This document shows positions 47,084-56,813 of a stretch of 64,000 bases of DNA, piece by piece. Below the pieces are notes generated by a model, which saw only the letters and a program-made list of their open reading frames with translations, made no database searches and was not told where the DNA came from. Every line of letters starts with the position of its first letter. Position 1 is the stretch's first letter. Source of the stretch: Pontibacillus sp. HMF3514 (GTDB lineage: Bacteria; Bacillota; Bacilli; Bacillales; BH030062); NCBI RefSeq assembly GCF_009858175.1, contig NZ_CP047393.1, positions 2,852,001 to 2,916,000 of the forward strand. The letters are read 5' to 3'. Made by a program: the position numbers and the translations under genes.

Positions 47084-48328
47084 TTATTTAGATTCGTCAA
47101 TTAACGTAAGTTGTCTTGTTTTTTCAGCTACCTGTTCTGGGTCTACATCCTGACGTGCTACCCCCGATTCCATTGCAGCTTTAGCAACGGCTGCTGCAAC
47201 AGCTGGCGCTACGCGTGGATCGAATGGAGCTGGAATAACATAATCGGCGTTTAACTCATCCTCACTTACTAAAGATGCAATTGCCTCTGCTGCTGCAATT
47301 TTCATTTTTTCATTGATTCTAGTCGCTCTGACATCTAGAGCTCCTCTAAAAATACCTGGGAACGCTAGCACATTGTTTACCTGGTTAGGGAAATCAGAAC
47401 GGCCTGTCCCAATTACACTTGCACCAGCTTCTTTTGCATCTTCAGGCATGATTTCAGGTTCAGGGTTAGCCATCGCAAATATTATTGGATCATCATTCAT
47501 GTTCTTGACCATTTCTTTAGATAATAAACCTCCAACAGAAACCCCAACAAACACATCAGCACCCTCAAGCACTGTTTCAAGATCGCCTTCTTCTTTATCT
47601 TTATTTGTCATTTTAGCTATTTCATCTTTCACATCGTTCATGCCATAGTTTCGACCTTCATAGATTGCGCCTTTGGAGTCACACATTATAATATCGCGTA
47701 CACCGAAATGATAAAGTAGTTTGATGATTGCAATTCCTGCAGCACCAGCACCATTAGCGACTACCTTTATATCAGACCATTTTTTCCCTGAAAGCTTCAA
47801 AGCATTCATAAGACCTGCTACTGTCACAATAGCCGTTCCGTGCTGATCATCGTGGAAAATTGGAATATTTGTTTCTTTCTTTAATTGTTCTTCAATAATA
47901 AAACAGTTCGGAGCAGCAATATCCTCTAAATTTACCCCACCGAATGTAGGCTGCATAAGTTTTACTGTTTGTACGATCTGATCTACATCATTTGTATCTA
48001 AACAGATTGGAAAAGCATCTACTCCAGCAAAGCTTTTAAATAAGGCTGCTTTCCCTTCCATAACTGGTAACGAAGCTTCAGGTCCAATATTCCCCAGACC
48101 AAGTACAGCTGATCCATCACTTACAACAGCTACCATGTTCCCTTTCATGGTGTAGTCATATACGGAATCTTTATGATCATAAATTTCCTTACAAGGCTCA
48201 GCAACTCCTGGTGAATAAGCTAGGCTCAAGTCTTCTTTCGTTCTGATTGGAACTTTAGATTCTGTGCTTAATTTTCCCTTGTTAACACGGTGAATATGTA
48301 GTGCTTCTTCACGTAAATTTTTAGACAA
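47084..48328 (-). CDS. ytsJ: NAD(P)-dependent malic enzyme (YtsJ-like)
   Basis: 414-aa malic enzyme, decarboxylating malate to pyruvate (B. subtilis YtsJ 410 aa). VAEPCKEIYDH, the catalytic Tyr in LAYSPGVAEPC, the metal-binding HDDQHGTAIVT and the Rossmann motif VVANGAGAAGIAI are visible. YtsJ favours NADP and supplies NADPH during malate growth. The GntR regulator gene follows by 42 bases. Promoter and operator are seen upstream. Confidence 0.95.
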   Translation of the reverse strand: MSKNLREEALHIHRVNKGKLSTESKVPIRTKEDLSLAYSPGVAEPCKEIYDHKDSVYDYTMKGNMVAVVSDGSAVLGLGNIGPEASLPVMEGKAALFKSFAGVDAFPICLDTNDVDQIVQTVKLMQPTFGGVNLEDIAAPNCFIIEEQLKKETNIPIFHDDQHGTAIVTVAGLMNALKLSGKKWSDIKVVANGAGAAGIAIIKLLYHFGVRDIIMCDSKGAIYEGRNYGMNDVKDEIAKMTNKDKEEGDLETVLEGADVFVGVSVGGLLSKEMVKNMNDDPIIFAMANPEPEIMPEDAKEAGASVIGTGRSDFPNQVNNVLAFPGIFRGALDVRATRINEKMKIAAAEAIASLVSEDELNADYVIPAPFDPRVAPAVAAAVAKAAMESGVARQDVDPEQVAEKTRQLTLIDESK

Positions 48329-48449
48329 CGATAACCCGCTCCTTTAATCAATTCAACATTGTTGATCCTGTTTTAAAAAACAGAAATGCTTTAGATCATT
48401 TTAAAGTCTATTTATAAGTCCTAAAAAGTAAACTTTCTAACGTTACAAA

Positions 48450-48464
48450 AGTGGTCTGACCACT
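48450..48464. promoter_or_regulatory. FadR-type operator of the malic enzyme operon
   Basis: AGTGGTCTGACCACT is a perfect 15-base palindrome containing TGGTCTGACCA, the core used by FadR-subfamily regulators such as E. coli FadR. It lies just past the predicted transcription start, a position suited to repression. Confidence 0.75.
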
Positions 48465-48474
48465 AGCCTACTTC

Positions 48475-48502
48475 ATTATAACAAATCGCTTTTTCATGTA
48501 AA
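48475..48502 (-). promoter_or_regulatory. malic enzyme operon promoter
   Basis: -35 TTTACA (48497-48502) and -10 TATAAT (48475-48480) with a 16-base spacer. Confidence 0.72.
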
Positions 48503-48610
48503 GAATTTGTATATGAGCTCCTATAGTTTAGGCATAATGTTCTATAGGTTATATACGCTTAAATCCATAAACATAAACCTTTTTCCATTATGCCTAAATT
48601 ACCATTTCTT

Positions 48611-51600
48611 TTATTTTAGAACTACGTTTTTTTCTCCTAATAAACCATACAATTGCTTCAGCAATGCATATGATGGGTCAACCCAATACTCCCTTGATAA
48701 TTGAACCGTTTCCTTTTTGTCTGCATTATGAATAATGATTGGAGTCGGTCCCGGATATTTAGAAGCAAACTGTTTAATATCCTGATAAACTGATTTTTCA
48801 TCTTCACCTGTGATTTTCAAAAATAAACGTTTCTGTTCTTCTTCCTGTAAACGTTCTTCTTGAAATGGATTCATCGCTTCTACAATCCATTGTTTCGAAC
48901 CATTTCGCTCTTCAATTCTTCCTTGTATAAATACAAGCATCTCTTCAGATAACCATTTTCGTAGATCACGGAATACATTCGGAAAGACTACGGCTTCCAT
49001 CTCTTCCTGTTCATCCCCTAAGGTTAGAAACGCCATAGGATCTCCACGCTTTGTACGGATCACCTTCATTTCTTGTACAACCACAGCAGCTTTTAAACCT
49101 TTTTGCTTAGAGGACTCTGATGCTTGTTGCAAGGAAAGAAATCCATTAGCTCTTAGCTTAGTTCGATATGTTGATAAGGGATGAGAAGAAACATACATCC
49201 CTAAGACTTCACTTTCTAACGCTAATTGTTTTAGTTGATTATAAGGTTCCATTTCAACGTATGTTGGATCAAGGTCTACTGAACCAAACATGGATCCTTG
49301 TTCATCAATTTCGCTAAACAAATCCCCTTGCTCCATAGCATGATGAATACTCGCCATAAGAGAAGCTCGATTTGAAAAAGTCTCATCAAATGAACCAGCC
49401 AGAATCAGGGATTCAATGACTTGTTTGTTTACAACTTTCAACGAAACACGTCTGCAGAAATCAAATAGGTTTTGAAAGGGCTTTGTTTTTCGTGCTTCCA
49501 AAATTTCTGCTAGAGCATTCCTTCCAACACCTTTGATCATGGAAAGCCCCATCCGAATACGACCATCTTCTACAGTGAACTTTGAGAAGCTTTTATTAAT
49601 CGATGGTGGCAGAACATTCATCCCTAAATCTTTGGCTTCCTTGATATAGGATTGAATCTTGTCATTGGATACAGAACTCATTAGCTCAGCCATAAAATAA
49701 GCTGGATATTGTGCTTTTAGAAAAGCTAACTGATAAGAAATCATGCTATACGCTACCGCATGACTTCTGTTGAAACCATAATTGGAAAAACGCACAATCC
49801 AATCAAACAATTCATCCGCTATTTCTTCAGTGTACCCATTTTGTATGCAACCTTGAATAAATGATTTTTTTTGCTCCATCATTAATTCATGTTGTTTTTT
49901 ACTTACAGCTCTTCGTAAAAGATCAGCTTGCCCTAGTGAGAAACCTGCCATTTGGTGAGCCATCTGCATAATTTGTTCTTGATAGACTAAAACGCCATAT
50001 GTTTTATCCAAAATGGGCTTTAAGTCAGGATGAGGATAAGTAACCTGTTCTTTTCCATGCTTTCTACGAATATAAGCAGGAATAAACTCCATAGGACCTG
50101 GACGATATAGCGCATTCACGGCAACAATATCCTCAAAATGATTTGGTCCCAGGTTTTCTAAGACATCCTTCATCCCTTTAGACTCAAGCTGGAAAACTCC
50201 ATTTGTTTTGCCTTTTCTAAGGAGGGCGAATGTATTTTCGTCATTGAGAGGTAGTCTTTTCACTTGAATTGATTTACCTTCATTCTGTTCGATGGCTTTT
50301 GTGATTTTCTCGATCAGCGTTAAATTCCTTAATCCAAGAAAATCCATCTTCAACAACCCTATTGATTCTAATTCATTCATCGCAAATTGGGTTAATGGGA
50401 CGCCATCATGACCAGCAGTTAAAGGGACATGTTGCATTAATGATTGCTGACTAATGACTACACCTGCTGCATGGGTTGAAGCATGTCTTGGTAATCCCTC
50501 AAGTTTTGTTGCAATTTTAAATAATTGCTTTAAACGATCAGATTGTTGAATATATACTTGCAGATCTTTTGATTCCTGAACAATTTTCACAATAGAGCTT
50601 GATGCTTGTTGTGGTATAAACTTCATCAAATATGAAGCTTCTTGAGCATCAACCCCCATCGCTTTAATTAACTCTCTTAAAACAGACCTTGGTCCAAATG
50701 TACCGAATGTAATAATTTGAGCAACATGATCCGCACCGTACTTTTGTGTTACATACTGAATGACTTCATCTCTTTTTACGTCAGAGAAATCAATATCAAT
50801 ATCAGGCATCGAGATTCGTTCAGGGTTGAGAAAACGTTCAAAAAGAAGGTCATACTCAATTGGATCCACATCCGTTATGCCTAATAAATAAGATACGAGA
50901 GACCCTGCTGCTGATCCACGCCCTGGACCTGTCATGATGCCATTTTTACGTGCAAAACTCATGAAATCCCATACGATTAAAAAATAATCGCTAAACTTCA
51001 TGGATTCGATCACTTGTAGCTCATGCTCCAACCGCTTCTTATGAGCATCACTAACTTCAGCATAGCGTTTATGTAGCCCTTTTTGACATAGTTGACGTAA
51101 ATATTGATCTGAGCTCAATTCACTTGGTACAGGGTATTTCGGCAGCATCATGCTATCGAAAGAAAGCTCTAAATTACATTGCTCAGCAATATCTAAGGTG
51201 TTTTGAAGTAATGCAGGCCTCCAGTCTGAAAATAACTCATACATCTCTTGTGAGGAACGAAGGTGATGCTTGGTGACACCATAATCTTCAATTTCACCAG
51301 ACCATTTCTGATTAGACCGTATGGATTGTAAGCAATCATATGCAAGAGCATCTTCCTCTCTCAAATAACGAACATCATTAATCGCAACCATAGGGACTGA
51401 AGAAGGAAAAACTTCTTCAAGAGCTACTTGTAAATGGCGCTCCTCTTCCTGACCATGATCTTCTAGCCCTAAGTAAAAGCTATTGTCTTCAAACCGATCC
51501 TGCCAGGTTTCAAGTAAACCTTGGATAGAAGATTGATCGTTCTGTAAAACCAAAGGGTGGAATGAAGAATGATATATTGGGAGAATTCCAATACAGCCCA

Positions 51601-51946
51601 TGGTGTACTGGGCAATTTCACGTTCTTCAAGTACTTGCTGATCTGACATTTGAACATAGCTGCTTAACTTTAATAAATTCTCGTAGCCTTTCCTGTTCTT
51701 TGATAATAAAACCAATTCTTCCTCACTTGAAGAAGTTGCAACTTTTATGGATAAGCCGATAATGGGCTTGATTCCATTTTTGACACATGTTTGATAAAAG
51801 GAAACCGCTCCATACATTACCCCTTCGTCCGTTAAGGCTAATGATGTGAAGCCAAGCTCCTTTGCTCGCTTAACAAGCTTTTCTATTGTATTGGTACTGT
51901 TCATTAAACTGTATCCACTACGAACCTGTAAATGAACAAATTCCAT
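48611..51946 (-). CDS. dnaE: DNA polymerase III subunit alpha (DnaE)
   Basis: 1111-aa DnaE-type replicase, which in Firmicutes extends RNA primers before handing over to PolC. The PHP domain (FVHLQVRSGYSLMNST) opens the protein. The catalytic Asp residues lie in RISMPDIDIDFSDVKRDEV near 390, preceded by GPGRGSAAGSLVSYLLGIT. FQLESKGMKDVL and FNRSHAVAYSMISYQLAFLKAQYP follow. The HhH and OB-fold regions are C-terminal. The start at 51946 follows GAGGCGGG. Confidence 0.97.
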   Translation of the reverse strand: MEFVHLQVRSGYSLMNSTNTIEKLVKRAKELGFTSLALTDEGVMYGAVSFYQTCVKNGIKPIIGLSIKVATSSSEEELVLLSKNRKGYENLLKLSSYVQMSDQQVLEEREIAQYTMGCIGILPIYHSSFHPLVLQNDQSSIQGLLETWQDRFEDNSFYLGLEDHGQEEERHLQVALEEVFPSSVPMVAINDVRYLREEDALAYDCLQSIRSNQKWSGEIEDYGVTKHHLRSSQEMYELFSDWRPALLQNTLDIAEQCNLELSFDSMMLPKYPVPSELSSDQYLRQLCQKGLHKRYAEVSDAHKKRLEHELQVIESMKFSDYFLIVWDFMSFARKNGIMTGPGRGSAAGSLVSYLLGITDVDPIEYDLLFERFLNPERISMPDIDIDFSDVKRDEVIQYVTQKYGADHVAQIITFGTFGPRSVLRELIKAMGVDAQEASYLMKFIPQQASSSIVKIVQESKDLQVYIQQSDRLKQLFKIATKLEGLPRHASTHAAGVVISQQSLMQHVPLTAGHDGVPLTQFAMNELESIGLLKMDFLGLRNLTLIEKITKAIEQNEGKSIQVKRLPLNDENTFALLRKGKTNGVFQLESKGMKDVLENLGPNHFEDIVAVNALYRPGPMEFIPAYIRRKHGKEQVTYPHPDLKPILDKTYGVLVYQEQIMQMAHQMAGFSLGQADLLRRAVSKKQHELMMEQKKSFIQGCIQNGYTEEIADELFDWIVRFSNYGFNRSHAVAYSMISYQLAFLKAQYPAYFMAELMSSVSNDKIQSYIKEAKDLGMNVLPPSINKSFSKFTVEDGRIRMGLSMIKGVGRNALAEILEARKTKPFQNLFDFCRRVSLKVVNKQVIESLILAGSFDETFSNRASLMASIHHAMEQGDLFSEIDEQGSMFGSVDLDPTYVEMEPYNQLKQLALESEVLGMYVSSHPLSTYRTKLRANGFLSLQQASESSKQKGLKAAVVVQEMKVIRTKRGDPMAFLTLGDEQEEMEAVVFPNVFRDLRKWLSEEMLVFIQGRIEERNGSKQWIVEAMNPFQEERLQEEEQKRLFLKITGEDEKSVYQDIKQFASKYPGPTPIIIHNADKKETVQLSREYWVDPSYALLKQLYGLLGEKNVVLK

Positions 51947-52086
51947 CTTACTTCCCGCCTCATTCATAAAATCTATTGTATCCCTTAGTGTATCACGTTT
52001 TGAAGTTGAAACGTTGACATACCTTTCCCAAATTGGCCATAAACATACATTAAGGGATGTTGTACAAACCGTTAGGGGTGGATCAT

Positions 52087-52422
52087 ATGGAAGAAGAACG
52101 TTTTTTTGTTTATTTAATACAATATTACTTTATCGCTTTAGGAGTAATGATCGGAGGTTCTTTAATCGGAAGTATAGGCGCTTTCGCAGTCGGAGATGCC
52201 CCCCTTACGTATATGGGACAATTGGCAAAGCGTTTACGAATTTGGGCAATCGTAGCTGCTATCGGTGGAACATTTGATGCCATTACGAACTTCGAAAAAG
52301 GTCTATTTGAAGGTTCGACGATGGACATTGTAAAACAAATTATGCTTATTATTTCAGCCATGGGTGGAGTTCAAACGGCTCTTCTCATTTTAGAATGGCT
52401 GATTCAAGAGGAAATCACATAA
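52087..52422 (+). CDS. ytrH: sporulation membrane protein YtrH
   Basis: 111-aa protein with three hydrophobic segments (about 7-33, 50-65 and 80-104), matching the YtrH sporulation family. The start MEEERFF at 52087 has GGGGTGG five bases upstream. It overlaps ytrI by one base (TAATG). A CATACATT sequence at 52044-52051 resembles a sigma-E -10, but no fitting -35 was found. In B. subtilis ytrHI is mother-cell expressed. Confidence 0.9.
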   Translation: MEEERFFVYLIQYYFIALGVMIGGSLIGSIGAFAVGDAPLTYMGQLAKRLRIWAIVAAIGGTFDAITNFEKGLFEGSTMDIVKQIMLIISAMGGVQTALLILEWLIQEEIT

Positions 52423-52940
52423 TGCATATTCCACCATATTATAAAAAAGCAGGCTGGCAGAAGTTTTTTGCAGGGATGTTTATTGGTGGAGTCATTGCTT
52501 ATGCTATATTTCTGTTTATGTACGGAACTCATTTTGAAAATTGGATTGAAGAAAATTTAATGCTTCGAGATGAAATTCGTGATTTAAAAGATCGGGCAGA
52601 ATCCTTAAATAAAGATAAAGAAGAACTAAATGAGAAACGTAAGGAACACTTAGTCGTTCAATCAGTTGAAATCGTATTTTTAAATGAAAGTAAATTACTT
52701 TCACAAAATTTAACCGATCGCCTTAGCATTTATAAATTGAGGGAACTCGCCAAAGAACAAATCCATGATGTAATTGGAAAAGATGTAAGCAGTGTTGCAG
52801 ATAATGAGCACCTTATCATCAAATCCCTTGAGAGCAAAATTTATAGAGTTGATGAGTTCACATACGAATTGGAAGTAGAACGCCTCATTATTTCCCCTAA
52901 ACTTACAGTAAGCTTACAAATAAAAATAACAAAAAATTAA
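52422..52940 (+). CDS. ytrI: sporulation membrane protein YtrI
   Basis: 172-aa protein with an N-terminal membrane segment (about 14-33) and an external coiled-coil region (LMLRDEIRDLKDRAESLNKD), as expected for YtrI. The ATG overlaps the ytrH stop by one base with AGAGGAAA upstream. It acts with YtrH at an unknown step in spore formation. A T-poor hairpin (AGGGAAATA/TATTTCCCT, about 52971-53003) follows. Confidence 0.88.
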   Translation: MHIPPYYKKAGWQKFFAGMFIGGVIAYAIFLFMYGTHFENWIEENLMLRDEIRDLKDRAESLNKDKEELNEKRKEHLVVQSVEIVFLNESKLLSQNLTDRLSIYKLRELAKEQIHDVIGKDVSSVADNEHLIIKSLESKIYRVDEFTYELEVERLIISPKLTVSLQIKITKN

Positions 52941-53131
52941 GTCATTTTTATGTTTTTTCATATAACAATTAGGGAAATACAAAGAGGTAAAGCCTATTTC
53001 CCTATACGGACAACTTCCGGATTAGGATGTTGTGAATCCTTTGTGAAAATTCTAAAAAAATCATCCCACTTTGCGTTTTTTTTTATACAATATAAATAGG
53101 CAAAAACCGTCTAAAGAAAGGGTGAGTTAAC

Positions 53132-53326
53132 ATGCTAATTCTAGATCAAAAGCGGTTAGTTCAGAGCAAACTAGAACAATTGAACAAAGGTGAAATTGCT
53201 TATGCCGAGTCAAAAGAAATCATCCGCCTTGTTAAGAGAGAATTAAATAAGCAAAACTTCCCTGTCGTTTATGATGAAACAGATTCTGGCTGCTGGTTCA
53301 TCCCTCAACATGAAACTGTTTTATAA
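53132..53326 (+). CDS. small conserved hypothetical protein
   Basis: 64-aa soluble, mostly helical protein (MLILDQKRLVQSKLEQLNKG) with a C-terminal DSGCWFIPQHE. A GGGTGAG ribosome site and a strong terminator behind it support a real gene. I do not recognise the family. The position between ytrI and nrnA suggests a conserved Bacillaceae gene, but this is inference. Confidence 0.72.
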   Translation: MLILDQKRLVQSKLEQLNKGEIAYAESKEIIRLVKRELNKQNFPVVYDETDSGCWFIPQHETVL

Positions 53327-53391
53327 ACCCACTAAATCATTCACATAGAAAACCCTTCATTCATCAGAATACCTACCTAGTCCAGCATATT

Positions 53392-53434
53392 AAAGCCCCC
53401 TTGCACCAAAACGTGCAAGGGGGCTTATTTTTTC
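53392..53434 (+). terminator. terminator of the small gene
   Basis: AAGCCCCCTTGCAC/GTGCAAGGGGGCTT, a perfect 14-bp stem, followed by ATTTTTTCC on the plus strand. Confidence 0.9.
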
Positions 53435-54385
53435 CTATTGATTCTTATATGCTAGACAAGCCTTTTCTAAGTCTTCTTTCACATCTTCCATAGCTTCCCA
53501 GGAATAAATAGAAGCTCCAGCAGCCATTGGATGACCTCCACCATTGTATCTTGCAGCAATTTCATTTACTACAGGACCTTTTGAACGAAGACGTACGCGA
53601 ATGAGATCTTCCTCCTCCACGAAAATCGCCCAAGCAACAATGCCTTCTACATCTCCCAGAACACCCACAAGACTAGACGTTTGACTCGGGGTGATGTTGT
53701 ACTCCTCTAGTATATCTTTTGTTAGTTTTACAGTACTTAAGCCAGAAGGTGAAACCGAGAAGTTTTGTAAAATATACCCTTTCAAGCGAACGATGGTATC
53801 CTCTGTCGTGTAAAGCTTTTCATAAAGCTCAGAGCGATCAAACGAATACGTAACGAGCTGAGCTGCAAATTGGAATGTTTTCTTTGTTGTGCTTGGGAAT
53901 AAAAAGCGTCCTGTATCGCCTACAATACCAGCATAAAGTAAGCGAGCAGCTTCATCCGTCATTTTTAAACCATACTCCTGCAGATCTTCAAAAAACTCAT
54001 AAATCATTTCACTTGTAGAACTTGCCTCGGTATCTACCCACTGGAGATCCCCGTATGAATCAACGTTTGGGTGATGATCAATTTTAATAAGCTTGTGTCC
54101 AAGCTTATAACGCTGATCACATATCCTTGCTTGATTAGCTGTATCACAAACAATAACTAGCGCCTCTTCATAACGAGAATCTTCAATCGTCTCCATTCTA
54201 GTTAAAAACGTAAGTGAATCATCCTCTTCCCCTACTGTATGTATAGATTTTTCAGGAAAAGTAGAACGTAAAATCTCAGCTAGTCCACCCTGTGAACCAA
54301 GCGCATCCGGATCTGGACGAACGTGACGATGGATAATAATCGTATGATATTGCTTTATAGCATCAAGAATTTGTTCTTTTATCAT
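53435..54385 (-). CDS. nrnA: bifunctional oligoribonuclease/PAP phosphatase NrnA
   Basis: 316-aa DHH/DHHA1 phosphoesterase (B. subtilis YtqI). It degrades nano-RNAs and dephosphorylates pAp. Metal-binding motifs: IIIHRHVRPDPDALGS near 17, VCDTAN near 86, KIDHHPNVDSYGD near 107 and AGIVGDTGRF near 157. The C-terminal DHHA1 motif GGGHPMAAGA lies near 287. It converges with the small gene upstream. Confidence 0.96.
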   Translation of the reverse strand: MIKEQILDAIKQYHTIIIHRHVRPDPDALGSQGGLAEILRSTFPEKSIHTVGEEDDSLTFLTRMETIEDSRYEEALVIVCDTANQARICDQRYKLGHKLIKIDHHPNVDSYGDLQWVDTEASSTSEMIYEFFEDLQEYGLKMTDEAARLLYAGIVGDTGRFLFPSTTKKTFQFAAQLVTYSFDRSELYEKLYTTEDTIVRLKGYILQNFSVSPSGLSTVKLTKDILEEYNITPSQTSSLVGVLGDVEGIVAWAIFVEEEDLIRVRLRSKGPVVNEIAARYNGGGHPMAAGASIYSWEAMEDVKEDLEKACLAYKNQ

Positions 54386-54516
54386 AAACGTACTCCTTCT
54401 CTAATAGAACATCTTTAGGTACTATTTAACCATATTACACAAAAAATCGGTAGCATAATTTCACTTTTAAAGATACAATGAAATGCGAAACTACCAAAAC
54501 ATAAGAGGTTGATATT

Positions 54517-54810
54517 ATGATTATCTTTCCACTGACGATTGTACTTTCGATTACAATCTATTTATATTTTAAAGTTCAAATTATCAGAACAAAAGATCCT
54601 TTACACCAAGAACACACAAATGCTAAAGCAAGAATTGCTCTAGGGCTTTTCATTACAACCTTTGGAGCAAATCAATACGTTTTCTATCAAACGAAACTAG
54701 CCTTGTTTATTGGTATCTTGTTTATTGTACTAGGCATTATGCAAATGGTTCACGGATACCGCAAAACAAAATTTTATGGAAAACAACTAAAAGAACGAGT
54801 AGAAGCATAA
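54517..54810 (+). CDS. ytpI: YtpI family membrane protein
   Basis: 97-aa protein with three hydrophobic segments (about 2-19, 41-60 and 64-82), matching the YtpI family (B. subtilis about 100 aa) in size and position between nrnA and ytoI. The central KDPLHQEHTNAKARIALG loop is conserved in my recollection. Function unknown. AAGAGG lies eight bases before the ATG. Confidence 0.83.
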   Translation: MIIFPLTIVLSITIYLYFKVQIIRTKDPLHQEHTNAKARIALGLFITTFGANQYVFYQTKLALFIGILFIVLGIMQMVHGYRKTKFYGKQLKERVEA

Positions 54811-54913
54811 TTCAAAGGCCTCTTGCTTGAAGCGCTATTCTTATAATTCGATAGAGCAAAAGAAAATATAAAATAATGATGAGGCTACTACTGTTTAAAA
54901 TAATCATCATAAG

Positions 54914-54948
54914 AAAACGACCAGAATTTTACTGGTCGTTTTGTTTTC
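54914..54948. terminator. bidirectional terminator between ytpI and ytoI
   Basis: AAAACGACCAG/CTGGTCGTTTT with A/T runs on both sides serves the converging genes. Confidence 0.88.
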
Positions 54949-54977
54949 CTATAAATTCAATTATCTTTTTCGAGCTT

Positions 54978-56303
54978 CTATCGATCAATAAGCTGTGCCA
55001 TTAAGAGAGCTTTTCCTACTAAAACTCGATCGTTATAGACCTCAACATCTACTTTTGCAAATTTTCTTCCTACCTCTAAGATACGAGGCTTAATTTCTAA
55101 CATGCTCTCGAGCTGAACAGGTTTTATAAAATAAATCGATAAATTCTCAACAACCAAATCACCTTTTTTATATTGATGAAGCAAGCGGCTTCCCGCTTCT
55201 ATTACAAGTGACGTAAAGACTCCATAAGACAATGTTCCAAGCTGATTTGTCATTTGAGGTGTAACCTCTGTCTGATAAACGGTCTGATCATCCATATCAA
55301 CGGATTCTTGAAGTTGGTTTGTTGCTAAATCATCAATCGTTTCCCCCACTTGAGGCTGACGTTGAAGATGCTGCAAGGCCTTTAAAACATCCTGTCGTGA
55401 GATAACGCCCTGAAACTTATAACCTTGATCCACAACAGGCATGATCTCAATCCCTTCCCACACCATCATATGAGCCGCATTTGCTAACGAAGTTCTTGCT
55501 TGTACCGTCATAGGATTCTTGGTCATTACTCGCTCAATTGTAGATGATTGGTCTTTTCCAATAACATCTTTAGACGTCACCATACCTACTACTTTTAATT
55601 GACGATCAACAACAGGATATCGACTGTGCATCGTCTCTTCATTTAACTCGTGCCATTTCTTTACCAGATCTGTTGTGTATAAAAAATACGATTGCTTGAA
55701 AGGTGTATAGATATCATCTACAACAACAATTTCCTTTTTAATGAGCTGGTCATAAATTGCACGGTTTATCATTGTAGCAACTGTGAATGAATCGTAGCTT
55801 GTCGAAATGATTGGCAATTTCTTTTCGTCAGCCAACCGTTTTACAGTCTCATCCGTATCAAACCCACCTGTAATAAGAACAGCTGCGCCTTCTTTAAGAG
55901 CAAGCTCATGAGCATTCGTACGGTTCCCAACTATAAGTAAAGATCCCGCTTCTGTATAACGCATCATAGCATCAAGCTTCATGGCCCCAATTACAAATTT
56001 ATTTAAGGTTTTGTATAATCCTTCACGTCCACCAAGAACTTGGCCATCCACTATATTTATAATTTCAGCAAATGTTAATCGTTCTATATTGTCTTTTTTC
56101 TTCCGTTCAATTCGAATCGTTCCCACACGCTCTATGGTGCTCACAATGCCTTGATTTTCAGCTTCTTTTATCGCACGATAAGCCGTTCCTTCACTAACCT
56201 CAAGCGCTTTGGCGATCCCTCTAACAGATATTTTTGTACCAATGGTTAGAGATTCAATGTGTGTTAAGATCTGTTCATGCTTGGTTGCCAATTCATTCAC
56301 CAT
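54978..56303 (-). CDS. ytoI: CBS/DRTGG/hot-dog domain protein YtoI
   Basis: 441-aa predicted regulator (B. subtilis YtoI 439 aa). It has an N-terminal helix-turn-helix (SVRGIAKALEVSEGTAYRAIKEAE, 26-50), a DRTGG domain (about 75-180), two CBS motifs (MHSRYPVVDRQLKVVGMVTSKDVIG and GIEIMPVVDQGYKFQGVISRQDVL), and a C-terminal hot-dog domain (about 330-438). CBS domains usually bind adenosyl ligands; the target is unknown. Confidence 0.93.
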   Translation of the reverse strand: MVNELATKHEQILTHIESLTIGTKISVRGIAKALEVSEGTAYRAIKEAENQGIVSTIERVGTIRIERKKKDNIERLTFAEIINIVDGQVLGGREGLYKTLNKFVIGAMKLDAMMRYTEAGSLLIVGNRTNAHELALKEGAAVLITGGFDTDETVKRLADEKKLPIISTSYDSFTVATMINRAIYDQLIKKEIVVVDDIYTPFKQSYFLYTTDLVKKWHELNEETMHSRYPVVDRQLKVVGMVTSKDVIGKDQSSTIERVMTKNPMTVQARTSLANAAHMMVWEGIEIMPVVDQGYKFQGVISRQDVLKALQHLQRQPQVGETIDDLATNQLQESVDMDDQTVYQTEVTPQMTNQLGTLSYGVFTSLVIEAGSRLLHQYKKGDLVVENLSIYFIKPVQLESMLEIKPRILEVGRKFAKVDVEVYNDRVLVGKALLMAQLIDR

Positions 56304-56425
56304 TCTTTCAAAACTGTACTAGTCAAATTACCACCTAGTGTTATTATACAGATGAATGAAATCAGCTTCAATTTTTTTTAGAAAAACATGGGTATTCCAT
56401 TATTGGAGAACCCTAGTTCATTAAC

Positions 56426-56668
56426 TTAGCTTGAAACAGAATAACGTTTCTTTTCTGACTCAGAGGGACTTTGTAATTGAATACCTGTTGGAATTTTCAT
56501 AACAGTAGCTAGGTTTGAACCTGCAACTAGTATAAAAAATACCAACCATGCCAACCAAAAATATGAAGCTAATGTTCCCCCCTGTACCTGTAAAGAAGGC
56601 CAAGCCATATATAACAAAAAACATGACAGCAAAAGTCTCAGCAATGCATTTTGTCTTATTGTCTTCAT
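56426..56668 (-). CDS. small membrane protein, unknown
   Basis: 80-aa protein with two hydrophobic segments (about 9-25 and 32-56) and a polar Ser-rich tail (SPSESEKKRYSVSS). A good AAGGAG ribosome site lies nine bases before the ATG. Family not recognised; many Bacillaceae have similar small two-TM proteins in this area. It lies upstream of nothing in its direction until ytoI. Confidence 0.65.
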   Translation of the reverse strand: MKTIRQNALLRLLLSCFLLYMAWPSLQVQGGTLASYFWLAWLVFFILVAGSNLATVMKIPTGIQLQSPSESEKKRYSVSS

Positions 56669-56766
56669 TCCTAATTCACTCCTTTCAGTCCTTTTTAAAA
56701 TTTATGCAAGGTAGACTGGCCTCATGTATCTCATTATGAAGTAGATTACTATTGGTAAAGTAATGA

Positions 56767-56803
56767 ACAAAAAAGAGCTGATCCCACCTAGGGATCAACT
56801 CTT
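56767..56803 (-). terminator. ptsG terminator
   Basis: AAGAG-TGATCCC/GGGATCA-CTCTT stem with minus-strand T-run directly after ptsG. Confidence 0.88.
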
Positions 56804-56813
56804 ACATTACATG

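Noticed and set aside
52044-52051. sigma-E promoter of ytrHI
   Set aside because: CATACATT fits the -10, but no -35 was found at 13-15 bases, so only a note was made in the ytrH entry.
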